A stretch of DNA of 64,000 bases. Origin: Epiperipatus broadwayi. Taxonomy: Eukaryota > Onychophora > Udeonychophora > Euonychophora > Peripatidae. Shown here piece by piece: positions 45,215 to 57,110 of the stretch; within the stretch, counting starts at the first letter, position 1, and each line of letters starts with the position of its first letter. A program made the translations under genes and the position numbers. The notes beneath the pieces were generated by a model. It did not search any database. It was not told the DNA's origin and was given only the letters and a program-made list of their open reading frames with translations. The stretch is from the NCBI GenBank assembly GCA_028023455.1, contig JAQFVV010006198.1, forward strand, positions 34,037,979 to 34,101,978. The letters are read 5' to 3'.

Positions 45215-45574
45215 TGTTATATCTCAACTTGAATCTTCAACTAAAGGACTAATTAAGATTCCATCTTACTTGATCAGATTGAAGCATTAATCACCACGGA
45301 CCATAAGATATATAAAGATAGCATGTCTAATAGTAGAAACAGGCTAATGGGTGATGACGCTCATTGAATTCAATCTTTAGAAGAACTGGACATTAATAAA
45401 ATGCCCTGCTTATTTTCATGCAGTAGTGAAGTATCAAACTGGAGCTAAAGTCCTCAATCAATTTCATTTACATCACTTCCAATGCTTGTACTTCCTATGA
45501 CCTCCTGAGCCTTTCGATTATTTATTATTTTAATAAAAAAAGATTTTATTAAAATCAGTATTAAAGTGTCAACA
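45215..45574 (+). repeat. Probable 3' LTR of the Gypsy element
   Basis: A polypurine tract (AGGGGAAGGGAG) at 45203-45214 is directly followed by TGTTATATCTC. About 360 bases later AAGTGTCAACA closes with the expected CA. The position after integrase and the PPT fit a 3' LTR. No 5' LTR is present in the window, so identity of the boundaries is inferred. Confidence 0.6.
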
Positions 45575-45777
45575 ATTTAATAACAATAAATTTTCTATCA
45601 AGAAATGCAATATGATTCACTAAAATAGATTACTCTAATTTGACATAATTTCATCCATGATTAATTTATATATATATAAAATAATTTCCCCCTCATTTGT
45701 ATATGCAATTCTTTAGCATATTTATTAACGTATGTGTATGGAAGTGTTTTTTATCTTGTCTTTATAATATAAAGCTT

Positions 45778-46043
45778 AATACACTTTTGGTGACAAGCAC
45801 TATAATCGGAGCTCTCATGCTAGCTGTTGATCTAATTATGCTTCTTATGTAAATACATGTCATGTAAAGTAAGTCATTTAAATATTCCAACATCCAGCTA
45901 CCACATAAATGGAATATTCAAATAACTTAATTTTACATACCAAGTATTTACATAACAATCATAATTAGATCGAAGTATAAATGCAACAGCAACAATAACT
46001 AGTACGAGAGCTGATTATAGTGCTTGTTACCAAAAGTGCATTA
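45778..46043. mobile_element. Palindromic foldback MITE
   Basis: TAATACACTTTTGGTGACAA and TTACCAAAAGTGCATTA form the ends. Inner blocks GCACTATAATC/GATTATAGTGC and TCTAATTATG/CATAATTAGA also pair. Non-coding, about 265 bases. Confidence 0.88.
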
Positions 46044-47965
46044 AATGTTATGTTATATAGATTGGTTTCACATATATATGTTAAAGAATTATATATATAT
46101 ATGCACATTAATCTTCATGATATAAGGATTTAGTAACGTTTATGATCTGGTTTTCAATATTGAGATGCAAGAATAAATTGTTTAAAAGTTACAAGTAATG
46201 GCAAATTACCATTGACAACTAATGACAATTAAATATTACTTAACTATAGTATTTTATTAATAATTAATCTAACTACCCTTAATATTCATACATATACACA
46301 CTTATACATACAATCTCATACATATATAAACTCTGAATCAAAATATAAAGGTAATGAAGTTTATTTTTAACACATTTTATAATAGAACAAAATAGATGTT
46401 TATAACCCACAAATAAATAAAAAAAAATACAATTACAAATTTTCTATACAACAATTTCTTTAAACTGAAGAAAATCAATCAGACTCAGAATAAGATTGAT
46501 GGATTATGAATAATTGGCAGAAAATAATAGTTTGAAATTTATTGTTTTATAAGTCACCACAGTTCATCCCACATATGGAATGTTTAAGTTTAATGTTAAC
46601 TGAAAATATGTTTTGAATATTAATTTCTTTTCCATTTTATAAATATTAAATATCAAGTTAAAAAATCCACAATCCTTTTCTATATTATTATTTTTATCTT
46701 TAAATTAATGTTTTTTTGTTTTTTTTTTATGCTTAATGATCAGGAATTTAACACTCTATCTTGCATTACTATTTAAGGACCTTTCTTTATTAAATCAATC
46801 TTAAAAATATAAAAGCACTAAAGTATGTGTGTATGTATATATAATTTGTAAATAATGCCTACATATTGAACACCATTAGTATAACGTTTGTAATTTAATT
46901 ACAGAATTTCTAAATAACCTCCTTATCATTAAACATCACATGATTACCATAGTGAGTTTTGCCTCATTATCATTCTATTAAAATGTATGAACATATGTGG
47001 AACAAGTGATAGGATAAATGAAAATTTTCAGATTCAGAATATATATTATACTTTACCGATGCATGCAAAAAAAATTAATAAAAATTTTAGTGCTATGTTT
47101 TAGTGAGTAAATAATTGCATATGGGTGAATTAATAAAAGTGTGGACCACAGTTTAAAAAAATTCTCCATACATAATAGAAAATAAGAAAACATCACATAA
47201 TCACCATTTCCTTACACAATGTGTATACATAAGAAACAAATGATCAGATAGAAAGAAATTACAAAAATCCAGTTTATACATACTTATGTGAAAATATGTT
47301 TATATCTTTTATTAGTTATTTTAATATGATAAAATATTTTTTAGCTTTTTTTTCTTTTTAAAAATTTATTTTAAATTATTGTAATGAGGAAAGTATTTTT
47401 AACTAAAAATGTAAATTTACTAAGCAGATAACCTTAGACTTATTTGAAAAATTGGATTTGATACTTTAACTTTTTCAGACCCAAATAATATGAATTGTTC
47501 ATTTATTAATATGTTTAATTGCTTATATATATAATTAGAAAAAAAAAGTTTAGCGGATAATTCAAGTAAGTAAAGGATAACACTGCAATTGGAAATATAT
47601 TTTACAGTATCCCTTTCTTGAGAAGCTTATAATTGACATTAAATACAAACTAAGATGAACTATTTTACTTTCTTTTATAATTATTACTTTACCTTTTTAA
47701 AAGTTTATTTAAATTTTTTTTGTGGGAGTATATTAGAAAAAAATTAAGACTATCAACAATATAGAAATATAAAAAAAATTGGATATAAGAATTTCCCAGT
47801 TCTCATTCAATTTTTATTTCCAGAGCTTTCTATACCTTCTCTGTATATATATTATATACATACACATATGCTCTGTGTTTATAAAATTTGATTCCAACAG
47901 TATAAAAATTGAAATCTTCAAATAAGAGCAAACCAAATAATATTTATTTTTAAAATACACACAAA
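46044..47965. other. Intergenic AT-rich DNA with family A ends
   Basis: AAACATCACATGATTACCAT (46933) and AAACATCACATAATCACCAT (47192) are isolated family A termini. The sequence is otherwise featureless. Confidence 0.5.
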
Positions 47966-48155
47966 GATGTTGAAGATACTGTGGTGTAGTATATACTTCA
48001 ATGTGTTGCTTGGACTTAGATGTTGAGGTGTAGTGTATACTTCAATATGCTCCTTGGATTTAGATATTGAGGTGTAGTATATACTTCAATGTGATGCTTG
48101 GATTTAGATGTTGAGGTGTAATGCATACTTCAATGTTCTGCTTGTTGAGATGCAG
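47966..48155. repeat. 44-bp tandem repeat, about four units
   Basis: GGTGTAGTATATACTTCAAT-type units begin at 47983, 48027, 48071 and 48115, an exact 44-base period, with a few substitutions between units. Confidence 0.92.
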
Positions 48156-48164
48156 TATTTAACA

Positions 48165-48400
48165 GGTTAAAAGATAGAATATTTCGTCACTGAGAAATAA
48201 TTACCCCAATTAAATCAGATATAGTCGTTATTTTACCGTATGGTAGCGAGACTAGGACATCCTATCAACATAATATAACATTAGAAATGTTTCATTTAAA
48301 AATGCTAAAAAAATCTTAAATAAGCAGCAGGCAAGACAGAAGACTAATCAATATGATATACACTCTCTGGATGTGATACCATAAAATCCACACTATTTTA
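48165..48400 (+). pseudogene. RTE-like LINE reverse transcriptase fragment
   Basis: The + frame reads VVILPYGSETRTSYQHNIT followed by LEMFHLKMLKKS. It corresponds to the LLYGSETWTLxxxxxxKLxxFxxxxLR stretch just after the RT core in RTE-type LINEs. Short and interrupted. Confidence 0.65.
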
Positions 48401-49786
48401 AAATCATATCATTGATTGGACATACAAAACGAATGAACTTTATTTTGTATATGTGGATATATTTGTGGTTTACAAATTGATTTATGCATAATCATTGCAA
48501 AACTCATTTCATGGGTAATACTGTTTTTTTTTTCTATCTTTTTATCTTAGAGCTGGAATGGCTGGACTCTTTTACAAGTGCCTATTACTGCTGAAAATGA
48601 TAAAGGTGTGTAGTCCACACATTATGTTTAAATTGTGAATAAAAAAAATTTTTTTCCCTACTAATTTCTAATTTTTTCAAATTATGGATACTGAAAAATG
48701 TTGGATATAGAGATCATGGTTAAGAGCAGATTACTGTACTACATTTATAGGCATATAATTTTCAAAATCAAGAATAGCATTTAATTTTAATTGTTAAAAT
48801 TTAATCACATGCCATTTCAAATTAGAAGAACTGAAAAATTATCTTTTCTAAGATAATTGTTATTTGCTTTTTAACATTACTTGATAATAGCGAAAAAGGT
48901 TTTACCAGATTTCTTTAAATGGCAAACTTAATTGGGATTGATCTCAAATCATTTTGAAATAAATAATTTCTATTCTTAATAAAGTAACTATGAAAAAATG
49001 TTTATATATATACACACACACTCACAATATTTTCTCTGATCAAGTTAGAGAAAACTTGTTTCCCAAAAGTGCACAATTCAATCTACATAAATAAACTCAG
49101 AAGGATTCAATTTATTGAAATTTTCTAATCAAATTACAAATCATCAATACAAGTATATATATATGTCCATATTTTTGTTCACCCATAAACAATAACTACA
49201 AAAGAAATTCCATTTTTTGAATTACAACGATACTTCTAGATTAAACAATTATGAACCTTGGATTACTATTTGATCTAGAGTAAAATATTGGACAATTTTT
49301 ATAATAATACATTTTCAAATAAATTAAAATGAACATAATTACATAACAAAATGTTTCCACGAAAACAATGCTTTGTAAATTTTACATAAATAGACTGTTT
49401 GTCCCGCATTAAACCCATGCATTTGGTAAACAGTTTACATCTAGAAATTGTGATGTAAGATATATTTTATGTTAACATTAATATACATAAACAACAAGTT
49501 AGTAAACAAATTCTCATTTCTGAATGAAATCACAAATAAAATAATTTTTTTACAAATCTTTTAAGAGATTTAGGAACTTATTAACAATGCAACTGTAAAG
49601 AATGAACTGTAGATACAAATGCAATATTTTATATTTAAAACCATTTTCTTTAGACAAAAAATATATATATAAAAATAAATATCTTAAATAGTAGTCTATT
49701 AATAGTACAGAAGCTATTGACATTTTGTAAAATAAAATACCTACATAAAAGTTAAAATTAATACAATTACATAAACAAGCATGTAC
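48401..49786. other. Intergenic AT-rich DNA, nothing firm
   Basis: A 55-base segment at 48550-48604 has splice-like borders but no identifiable product; it is discussed under findings. Confidence 0.5.
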
Positions 49787-49806
49787 GGGGGGGGGGGGGG
49801 GGGGGG
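49787..49806 (+). repeat. G20 homopolymer tract
   Basis: Twenty consecutive G on the + strand in a strongly AT-rich region. It could form a G-quadruplex, and its length is likely variable. Confidence 0.95.
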
Positions 49807-52120
49807 CATACAGATGTAGAAATCACTTTTTCTACGGGATTTCTAGTTTTTTTATTCAAACATAATTTGATTCACAAATATTCCTTTTTTTTTTTTCATG
49901 TTTTACTTATTATCACATATTTATTTATAGTTGTAAATAATTTTGAATATTCACTTATCTATTTAAATGCTTGTATAATCCATTGACTTTTTGATGCGGT
50001 TGGATTAAACTTTAGAATTAAATTTAACAGTTATTTCTTCTCTTAATCCAATATATGTTATTCCCATTATTTGTTTCGATCTTCTATTATTTTTTTCCAA
50101 CCTTGTTGGGCATGTCTTGGTTGACTTAGCATTTTAACAAAAACCAGATATGACCCACTTGTAGGCCCTACAGCAGCACCACCAGTTTTTCAAAATTAAA
50201 TATAGACAAATTATAAGCATTTTTCAAAGAAATATGTGAAGCGATCAATATTTTTAATAACAGATCCAACAGACACTACATCCATCTTTTAATTGTACGG
50301 ATTTTTAAAATCAGAAACAAGTAAAAACATTAACTTGATGCCTGATTGGTAACTTGCCAATATGCATTTTTAGAGATACAGGCAGATCTGATTACTACTC
50401 TTAAAAGGTGCGTAACTTTATTAAATTTCCATTAAATAAATTTTATCAGTATTAAACTCAATACTGAATTATGAACAACGTAACTGACGTCTGTTTAAAA
50501 TTCGAAAATAAAAAAGTTGATTTTATTTTTATTATTATTTTGATATCTAAAAAATAAAAATGTTATCTTCAGATAGCGTAAAAATAAATAAAAAAAACTT
50601 TTATGAAATTTTATTAAAAATACATTTAAAAATGATATCATCGAAGTTTTTCCAATTTTTTCGTTACTTGAATTAAAAAATTAAGAATCTTTGACAAACG
50701 TTGATTTTACAAAGATGATGCATTTGTGAACAACATATTCTGTTTAAATAAAAAGTAATCCTGGGAAATGTCTGATAACTAGTTTCAGAGGCTTTTCCAA
50801 TCAAGCAAGATTGTTAATTGTTTTAAACTTTTTTTCTACTTCTTGTGGTCATGAAAAGCCATTTTCTTTTCATTACATAGCAAATGATATAAACTTATTT
50901 ATAATAGATAATACACTCTTATGTAAGAACTGTCTATCTGTAATTGACTTGGTAGATTGAAGTTATATATATAATGGAGAAATACTAAAATATCTTATTA
51001 TTTCATAAAGGATTGTTTTTATTTAAAGTGAAAAAATTCTTAATTTTGAACTGATAAAAACTGAAGAATGGTTTTATTTTTAAATATTTCTAAGATTATC
51101 TAAATCTGTTAAATGGTAAGTATCCAATTAAGGTTTGCATTATTTTTTGATTACTTACTATTATCTACAAATGGATGTTTATTGCACCTGGGCCTGAATA
51201 TTTCGGAGCACCAATGCCGAAGGCCTTCAAATTAAAGTTTTTTTTCCCCCAAATTAATATTAAGTGAATTGTACATTATGATTGTATTATACAATGCTTA
51301 TCTGAACTGATATTCTAAATCATAAATAAAAACATAAAAATGAATTCTGAAATAGACAATACTAAGTGGGCAAGATCCCTGCAATGTCAACAGATAGTGA
51401 ACAATTTAAATATAAACAAATAATCGCTATTTAAAATTAAATTTGGAATAATAAAATGTCAAATATTTTACATTTTGTCATGACCGCTTCAGATGTGATT
51501 TATATGTAGTGCAAAAAAATTGTAATTCAGTCAAAATTTTATTGTACAATTAGAGTAATGCATATCACATATAGTAAGACAGGGTTATTTTCAACAATTT
51601 ACTGCTTGGCCAGTCATTTTATATTGACCATCCCTAATAAAATATAAAATACAATTATCAAATTTTAAATGGATAATTTATTATATGTTTAAGATTCGCT
51701 TTATATTTATTTATGATAAGCAAATTTTTTAGAGACATATTTTAAAAGCACTAAAGAATATCTACTAGTTGGATATTTTTTTACTGATGCTTAAAAAAAG
51801 AATTTGATCTGTACAGATGGCTAATAAATAAATTTGACTAATAGTGAAACAGTGTTGGCCAGTTATTTAATGGCCGTTACATGATGATTAATACAATCAG
51901 ATAACGTGCCAGTATTGGATTGGTAGAATAGCAAATTACTTCCCATACTTAGGGTGCAAACACCTATGGCATGCTTCTATAGAATATCTAAATTATAAGA
52001 TGCTCACTCTTAATGCATTTAAATAATCTTGAAATTTAATTTTAAAATAAAATCTATTTAGTTTTTATACCTTGACAAAAAATAATCATTAAATTATATT
52101 TACTTCTGTTTTTTTTTTTT
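49807..52120. other. Intergenic AT-rich DNA, nothing recognised
   Basis: No exon, RNA gene or defined repeat was found. Confidence 0.5.
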
Positions 52121-52190
52121 ATGTGTCAAAGCGTCGGCGGGGAAGCGAACCCCGGGACAACTGTTTGTAAGGCAGCTGCTAAGAATTATT
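52121..52190 (-). repeat. SINE family C, truncated copy
   Basis: On the - strand: AGCAGCTGCCTTACAAACAG, GGGGTTCGCTTCCCC (box B), CGCTTTGACACATA and an A-run. It matches the 3' two thirds of the SINEs at 3018 and 20557; box A is lost. Confidence 0.6.
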
Positions 52191-52975
52191 AAATCACACA
52201 CATTCACTGGGGGAGGTTGAAATTTTTTTTACTTTCTAATTCAGAAATTTACTAGTGATAAATAAGAATAAATAAATGAGTAAATGTAGCAAAATAATCA
52301 AAACGTGAAATTAAATTATATTCTATATTCAAAAAATAATAAAATTAATGATTTATAAATAAGGTTTTTCACTTGTAAGTAATACAAATCACTGTTCTGT
52401 ATATACAAATGCATAGATGCTTACCAATAATTACACACATTCTTAAAGTTAATCAATCGAATATTTCATTATGAATAATACATGTTAGTAAACTTTAAAA
52501 AAAAAAAAAAATCAAGTAATGTAAAATTCAGTAATAAAGACAAGCTATAACTAATACTTTCGTAGACATTATATCTCTTATTCAAATCCCACTTTCTTTT
52601 CTACAACTGTATGCAAAGTTTATTATTTAATCTGTACATTTGAAGTTTCACTTTTTTTTTTTTTAATTTAAAGCAATAGAAATCTTGCTTATGTTTGAAA
52701 ATTTGTTTTATATATAAACAATGAACTAGAAAGAACATGAATAGAACAAAACTAAGCCTAAAATAAAGAATATTTATATATACAATATGCAAATGACTGT
52801 TGCCTCAATTTGAGACATGATAATTTTAATACACTTTTGTTTTATGTACAATGTTTTATGCATATATAATAAGGAATATATTTTTATCACTTTTTATATT
52901 AATACTAAAAATAGTATATACATACTTATATATATATGAAAATAATCCCAGTGCTTAATGCTATACCAAAATAAA
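52191..52975. other. Intergenic AT-rich DNA
   Basis: Nothing recognised. Confidence 0.5.
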
Positions 52976-53138
52976 TATCAAATCACCCAACATGGTTATG
53001 GAATTCAGCATCACCCTCTGTAAAATAAATATATAAATATAATAGACTTTGTATTTTGAAATACGAATTCTAATATATTTATTTCACAGAAGACGGTGCT
53101 GAATTGTGTAACCAAGTGGGGTGATTTACTATTTGATA
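52976..53138. mobile_element. Palindromic MITE family P
   Basis: Left AAATCACCCAACATGGTTA and right TAACCAAGTGGGGTGATTT are inverted ends. GGAATTCAGCATCACCCTCT and AGACGGTGCTGAATT continue the pairing inward. Related to 9916-10037. It lies downstream of the ITPK1 stop. Confidence 0.82.
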
Positions 53139-53400
53139 ATATATATATATGTATATGTACACAGTGAGAAAAAGTACTTAAGTCAAAAATATGGTGGGTT
53201 TTTCTTCATTTATTTAATGTATTCAATTAAAACTACAAATACTAAACAAAATTGCCTTATATTTATTAAACAACAACAAAGTCATTTGAAAGTATGACAA
53301 TACAGTACAAATAAAAACAAACAAACAAAAAAAAAAGCTGAACAAATTTCTTTTTTAAAAAAAAAGACTTAAGACTTGTTCCCAGTGTCTAAATAATAAT

Positions 53401-53726
53401 TTAGTACCGTAACAATTGATGAGAAAATGAGAAGGAACAATAATTATATTCTCTACTGCTACTCAAACCAGAGATCCTTTCGTCGCTAGAATCCCCAGTT
53501 TCTACGCCAGAGTCGTCTAAGCTTTCTGCTACGCTAATTTCTTCCAAAGAACAAGAGGTTGATGACGATGACGATATCCCAAGAGTGGAATGATTTCTTA
53601 GCATAGTAACAGGCCTACGTAGAAGATTATGAAGTACAGTACAGGAACTTTCACCTTTATGGTCCTCAATTTCTTTTATTACATGAGTTAACAGAATATG
53701 GAAGAAGTCTGGAACACCATCATAAC
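53401..53726 (-). CDS. ITPK1: Inositol-tetrakisphosphate 1-kinase, terminal exon
   Basis: On the - strand an acceptor (TTTTAATCAG) at 53727 is followed by 326 bases. Two bases complete the Gly codon begun in the exon at 59310, giving FPG then YDGVPDFFHILLTHVIKEIE, matching the conserved FPGYxGVxxFxxxLxxxI end of the ATP-grasp domain. A divergent tail of about 80 residues follows, very rich in Ser with acidic patches (SLEEISVAESLDDSGVETGD), ending in a stop at 53401-53403. ITPK1 phosphorylates inositol polyphosphates in the cytosol, on the route to IP5 and IP6. The tail looks disordered and is suited to phosphorylation; tails of this enzyme vary widely between animals. AATAAA signals on the - strand lie near 53214 and 53269. 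Confidence 0.9.
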
Positions 53727-54939
53727 CTGATTAAAAAAAAAAGTTATAATATTTAGTATAATATATATACCTATTATGACAACTAAAATTATGATTAAGA
53801 GTATAGTATGTGACTGAAGCATGCTGAGGAAGTAATATAAACTAGTATCATTTTAACTGAACAATTTTTCTTAACATTATTATTTTTATATAAAGTGAAT
53901 TATTTACTGGTTTCAAAAACAGAATATTGCCTTTTTTTTTTTTTTTTTGCATTTTTAATACAAAAGCATAATCTTAAAGCCTATGAAAAATTCAACAAAC
54001 GAATAAAATTAATTTTTTTTTTACTAGAAAAAATGGTAAATTTATTATCAATAATGAAAAGATTAGATATCGTAGAATTCAATGAGGCTAAGTTGTAGAG
54101 AAAAAAATGACAAAGATGTTTTGACTCAAAAGTTTTATAAGAAGTTTCTTCATAGACAATACATTTTTGGTAAAGGAAGTGAAAACCATTGTAATAATTC
54201 ACTCAATCATCCATGCTGATTTCTATGTAAAGGTCCAAAATTAGGCCAGCAATTATATTTTTTTACGATTTCCAGTTATATGCTAATAAAATCACTAAAA
54301 TAAAAACTTCTTAACATTTTTGTAGAGAGCATCCAAACTATGTCTACATAACACTGATTCAAAAGTGCTGTAGGCAGCTCGAATTAGCCATGTTTTCATT
54401 GGAACATGCTGTGTATACACTAAATAAACAAACATTAGCTTATTGGCATTTTCAAGTCATTAACTTGAATGCTATCAAAGAAATGAAGTGACTACTAGAT
54501 GTATTTCAATGCTTCTTACTAATGCATAGCCAGAAACTAGTCTGGAGATTTGAGTAGGCAGTTAATTGGAATCCAATGATTACTCATGCTTTCATAAATA
54601 GTATGATTCTAAAGTAAAGTGTTAATGCAGATGTTAAGTGTAAGCTAGGAATCTGTAATGCTTAGTTTAATAAAGCAATTCCAAAGAAATATGGTAGTTC
54701 CATCCTGATTAATGGTCATAATAATTAAAAAAATGTTGGAACAAACTGAAAAAGTAAGTACAAAAGATTATAAAAATATATGTATAATAGGAATGGTAAA
54801 TTAGGATACTATGAATGACAGGCAAATAATAATTACCTTGCAGAAAATTATTAGTTAAGTTTTGTGAAAATAATAATAAACAAATAGTTTAAAAATTTAT
54901 CCCAGAAAGCTCCAGGAAATTAGAATGCATTAAAACTTT
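53727..54939 (-). other. ITPK1 last intron, right part
   Basis: AT-rich. Contains a mariner-end fragment (54372-54413: GTAGGCAGCTCGAATTAGCC, TTTTCATTGGAACATG) and a worn family A trace near 54530-54600 (CAGAAACTAGTCTGGAGAT). No exon. Confidence 0.5.
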
Positions 54940-57110
54940 CAAAATAGATACAGAAACAGTAAGAAATACTTGTGCACACCCTGGAGCTGATATAGATTCA
55001 GACCATAATTTAGTAGTGGTAGAAGGGAAATTATTTTTTGAAAATTAATAACAAGAATTAAGCTAAAAAGAATAGGAAGGAAGGTAAATAAATAATTGAA
55101 AATAGCAATAGGCTGATTAATATATTATCCTTAAATCAGAAATACTATTTTCAACATTATTAACTCAACTGGAGAAATTTTAAAATGTTGCTTAATCTGT
55201 TCAAATACATTCTGTAAAGTTACATAAAAGTTCTTTATTTAAACAGGCAAAACTCTCCATACAGTAGTACCACTCAGTGCCAACCAGAGTAATCAATGGA
55301 TACCAGAAGGCTTGTGCATAAAATCCCCATCTAATGCCTACTCATCCAATATCCCCAGACTAGTTTCTGGCTTGTGGCTCTTCGTCAGTGAGGAGCTTTG
55401 GATCTGAGAGCACTGCACCTAGATCTTAGGATCTAATGCAACCCCCCAGCAGCCACCTTTTATCTCTACTTAACTACAAAACTATGAGAATAAAATTGAA
55501 AACACAATAATATTTCGAATCTAAGCTCAATAGCTCATATGGGTCTGAGTCTTCACTGACGAAGGCCACAAGCCAGAAACTAGTCTGGGGATATTGGATG
55601 AGTAGGCAGTAGATGGTGGTTTTATGCATAAGCCTTCTGGTATCCACTGATTATTCTGGTGGCTGTATGGAGAGGTTTGCCTGTTTTGATAACAGTTATG
55701 TGCTAGCATAAGAAATAGTGATTATGTGATGTTTAGTGGTTTATTTCTTCATTTTCTCAGAATTCATTGGAATATTCACATAGGACCATAGTATACAAGG
55801 ATATTTTGATTTAAATTGAATATTTGTGTTTTAAGCCTGCAATCCAATAAATGAAAGTGATAATTGGTTAGCATTTCCATTTAAAAATATTTTTATATTC
55901 TTTCTTTTCAATATAAATTTTTTTGCTTCATTTGAAATTAGTCATAAAAATTTTAACTGTGATAAAATATTGCAAAGAACAGAAAAATGATGAGACTCCA
56001 ATTGCGTTATTAAAGAAGATAATAGGTTTGAGAAAAGTGACCAATATCTGACACCAGTTATTAGATTTTCTATCAAGTTATAATTCTTAATGTAATGGAA
56101 TGTGAAGATTTTGGACTAAAGCCTAATTTTACACCAGCTAAGATGTTTTTGAAGTTCTTAATAATAATACATTACTCAATTCTGTTTGAAGAGGAAGATG
56201 TTAATATGTGTTTCACAGACCTAGAGTAAATTGATTAATTTGTTGGATATTTTGAAAAACAAAATATAGATTGATGAAAAGATGTTTGTTAAAGAGTTTG
56301 CATAAGAGTAGAATATATTTTATATAACTAAATGATCTTCTAATCAGAGAACTATGGTATCTGTTTGAGAATGTGAATTAATTTAAATATCTTTGCAGCT
56401 TTTTAGTCAGAAAGAAAAACATGGATGTTGAGATACATCACAGATGCCAATGTCTTGCTGCCACATGTAAAAAATAAAAAGAGTATTTCATCAGTTATAC
56501 AACTATTGCCATTGAATTGGTTATATATAGTTATTATTTTGTTTCATTTATTATATGAAAGCGAGATATGAATCGCTTTAAAGATAATAGAAAAAATTTC
56601 TTGTAAAGATGCTTCATAAAAATCTAAAAATATAACGGCAAAATAATTATACGATCAATTGGTAAATTCAGTTTTGTTAGAAGTGATGTTATTGAATCTA
56701 CTATTGTAAAGGCAAATCTTCACTGAATTGGACGTGATGGGAATGAATAGTAATAGATTCAGAAATATTTTACAGTTAATTTGAGTACGGTTTTTGTAGA
56801 AGAGGTAGAATCCAATTCAAGTTATAAAGATCATTTCAAAGTCATTTCAAAAAAGAAAGCAATGGCTTTCATAGAGAAGAAATGGATACAAATAGAATAG
56901 AGAATTACAATTAGGTAAGATAGTTAAAACCATCAAAAGGAAAAGTTTGCTCCAGAAGAAATTAAAAAGCAATGTGAGATGCAAAGTAAGCAGACAAAAG
57001 ACCAACAAGTGATAGTCATCGCAAAGCTCATTTTTAACTTTTTATTCATCTTTTTTCTTTGCGGAATAAGAAGGTCACACTTATTTACAAACAGCTGCTA
57101 AGATGACTTT
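54940..57110 (+). pseudogene. RTE-like LINE, badly broken
   Basis: Read on +, pieces follow LINE order. The end of the apurinic endonuclease reads TCAHPGADIDSDHNLVVVEG (about 54968-55030), with the SDH catalytic motif. After a family A MITE (55246-55735) come RT-related traces: FKYL...MDVEI, RCQCLAATCK (56380-56470), and IYYMKARYESL-like sequence at about 56550, matching FxYLGxxxxxDxxxxxEIxxR and LLYGSExW. The segment at 56930-57020 matches 38730-38790. Frameshifts and stops are dense. Confidence 0.65.
55246..55735. mobile_element. Foldback MITE family A, best complete copy
   Basis: The forward arm starts GCAAAACTCTCCATACAGTA and runs through CATCCAATATCCCCAGACTA, CTTCGTCAGTGAGGAGC and GGATCTGAGAGCACTGC. 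The reverse arm returns through TTCACTGACGAAGGCC, AGAAACTAGTCTGGGGATAT and GGAGAGGTTTGCC and ends TGATTATGTGATGTTTAG. An unrelated centre lies at about 55470-55545. It splits the LINE at 54940-57110. Confidence 0.85.

Noticed and set aside
47966-48155. CRISPR-like array
   Set aside because: Units are contiguous with no spacers and the sequence is eukaryotic.
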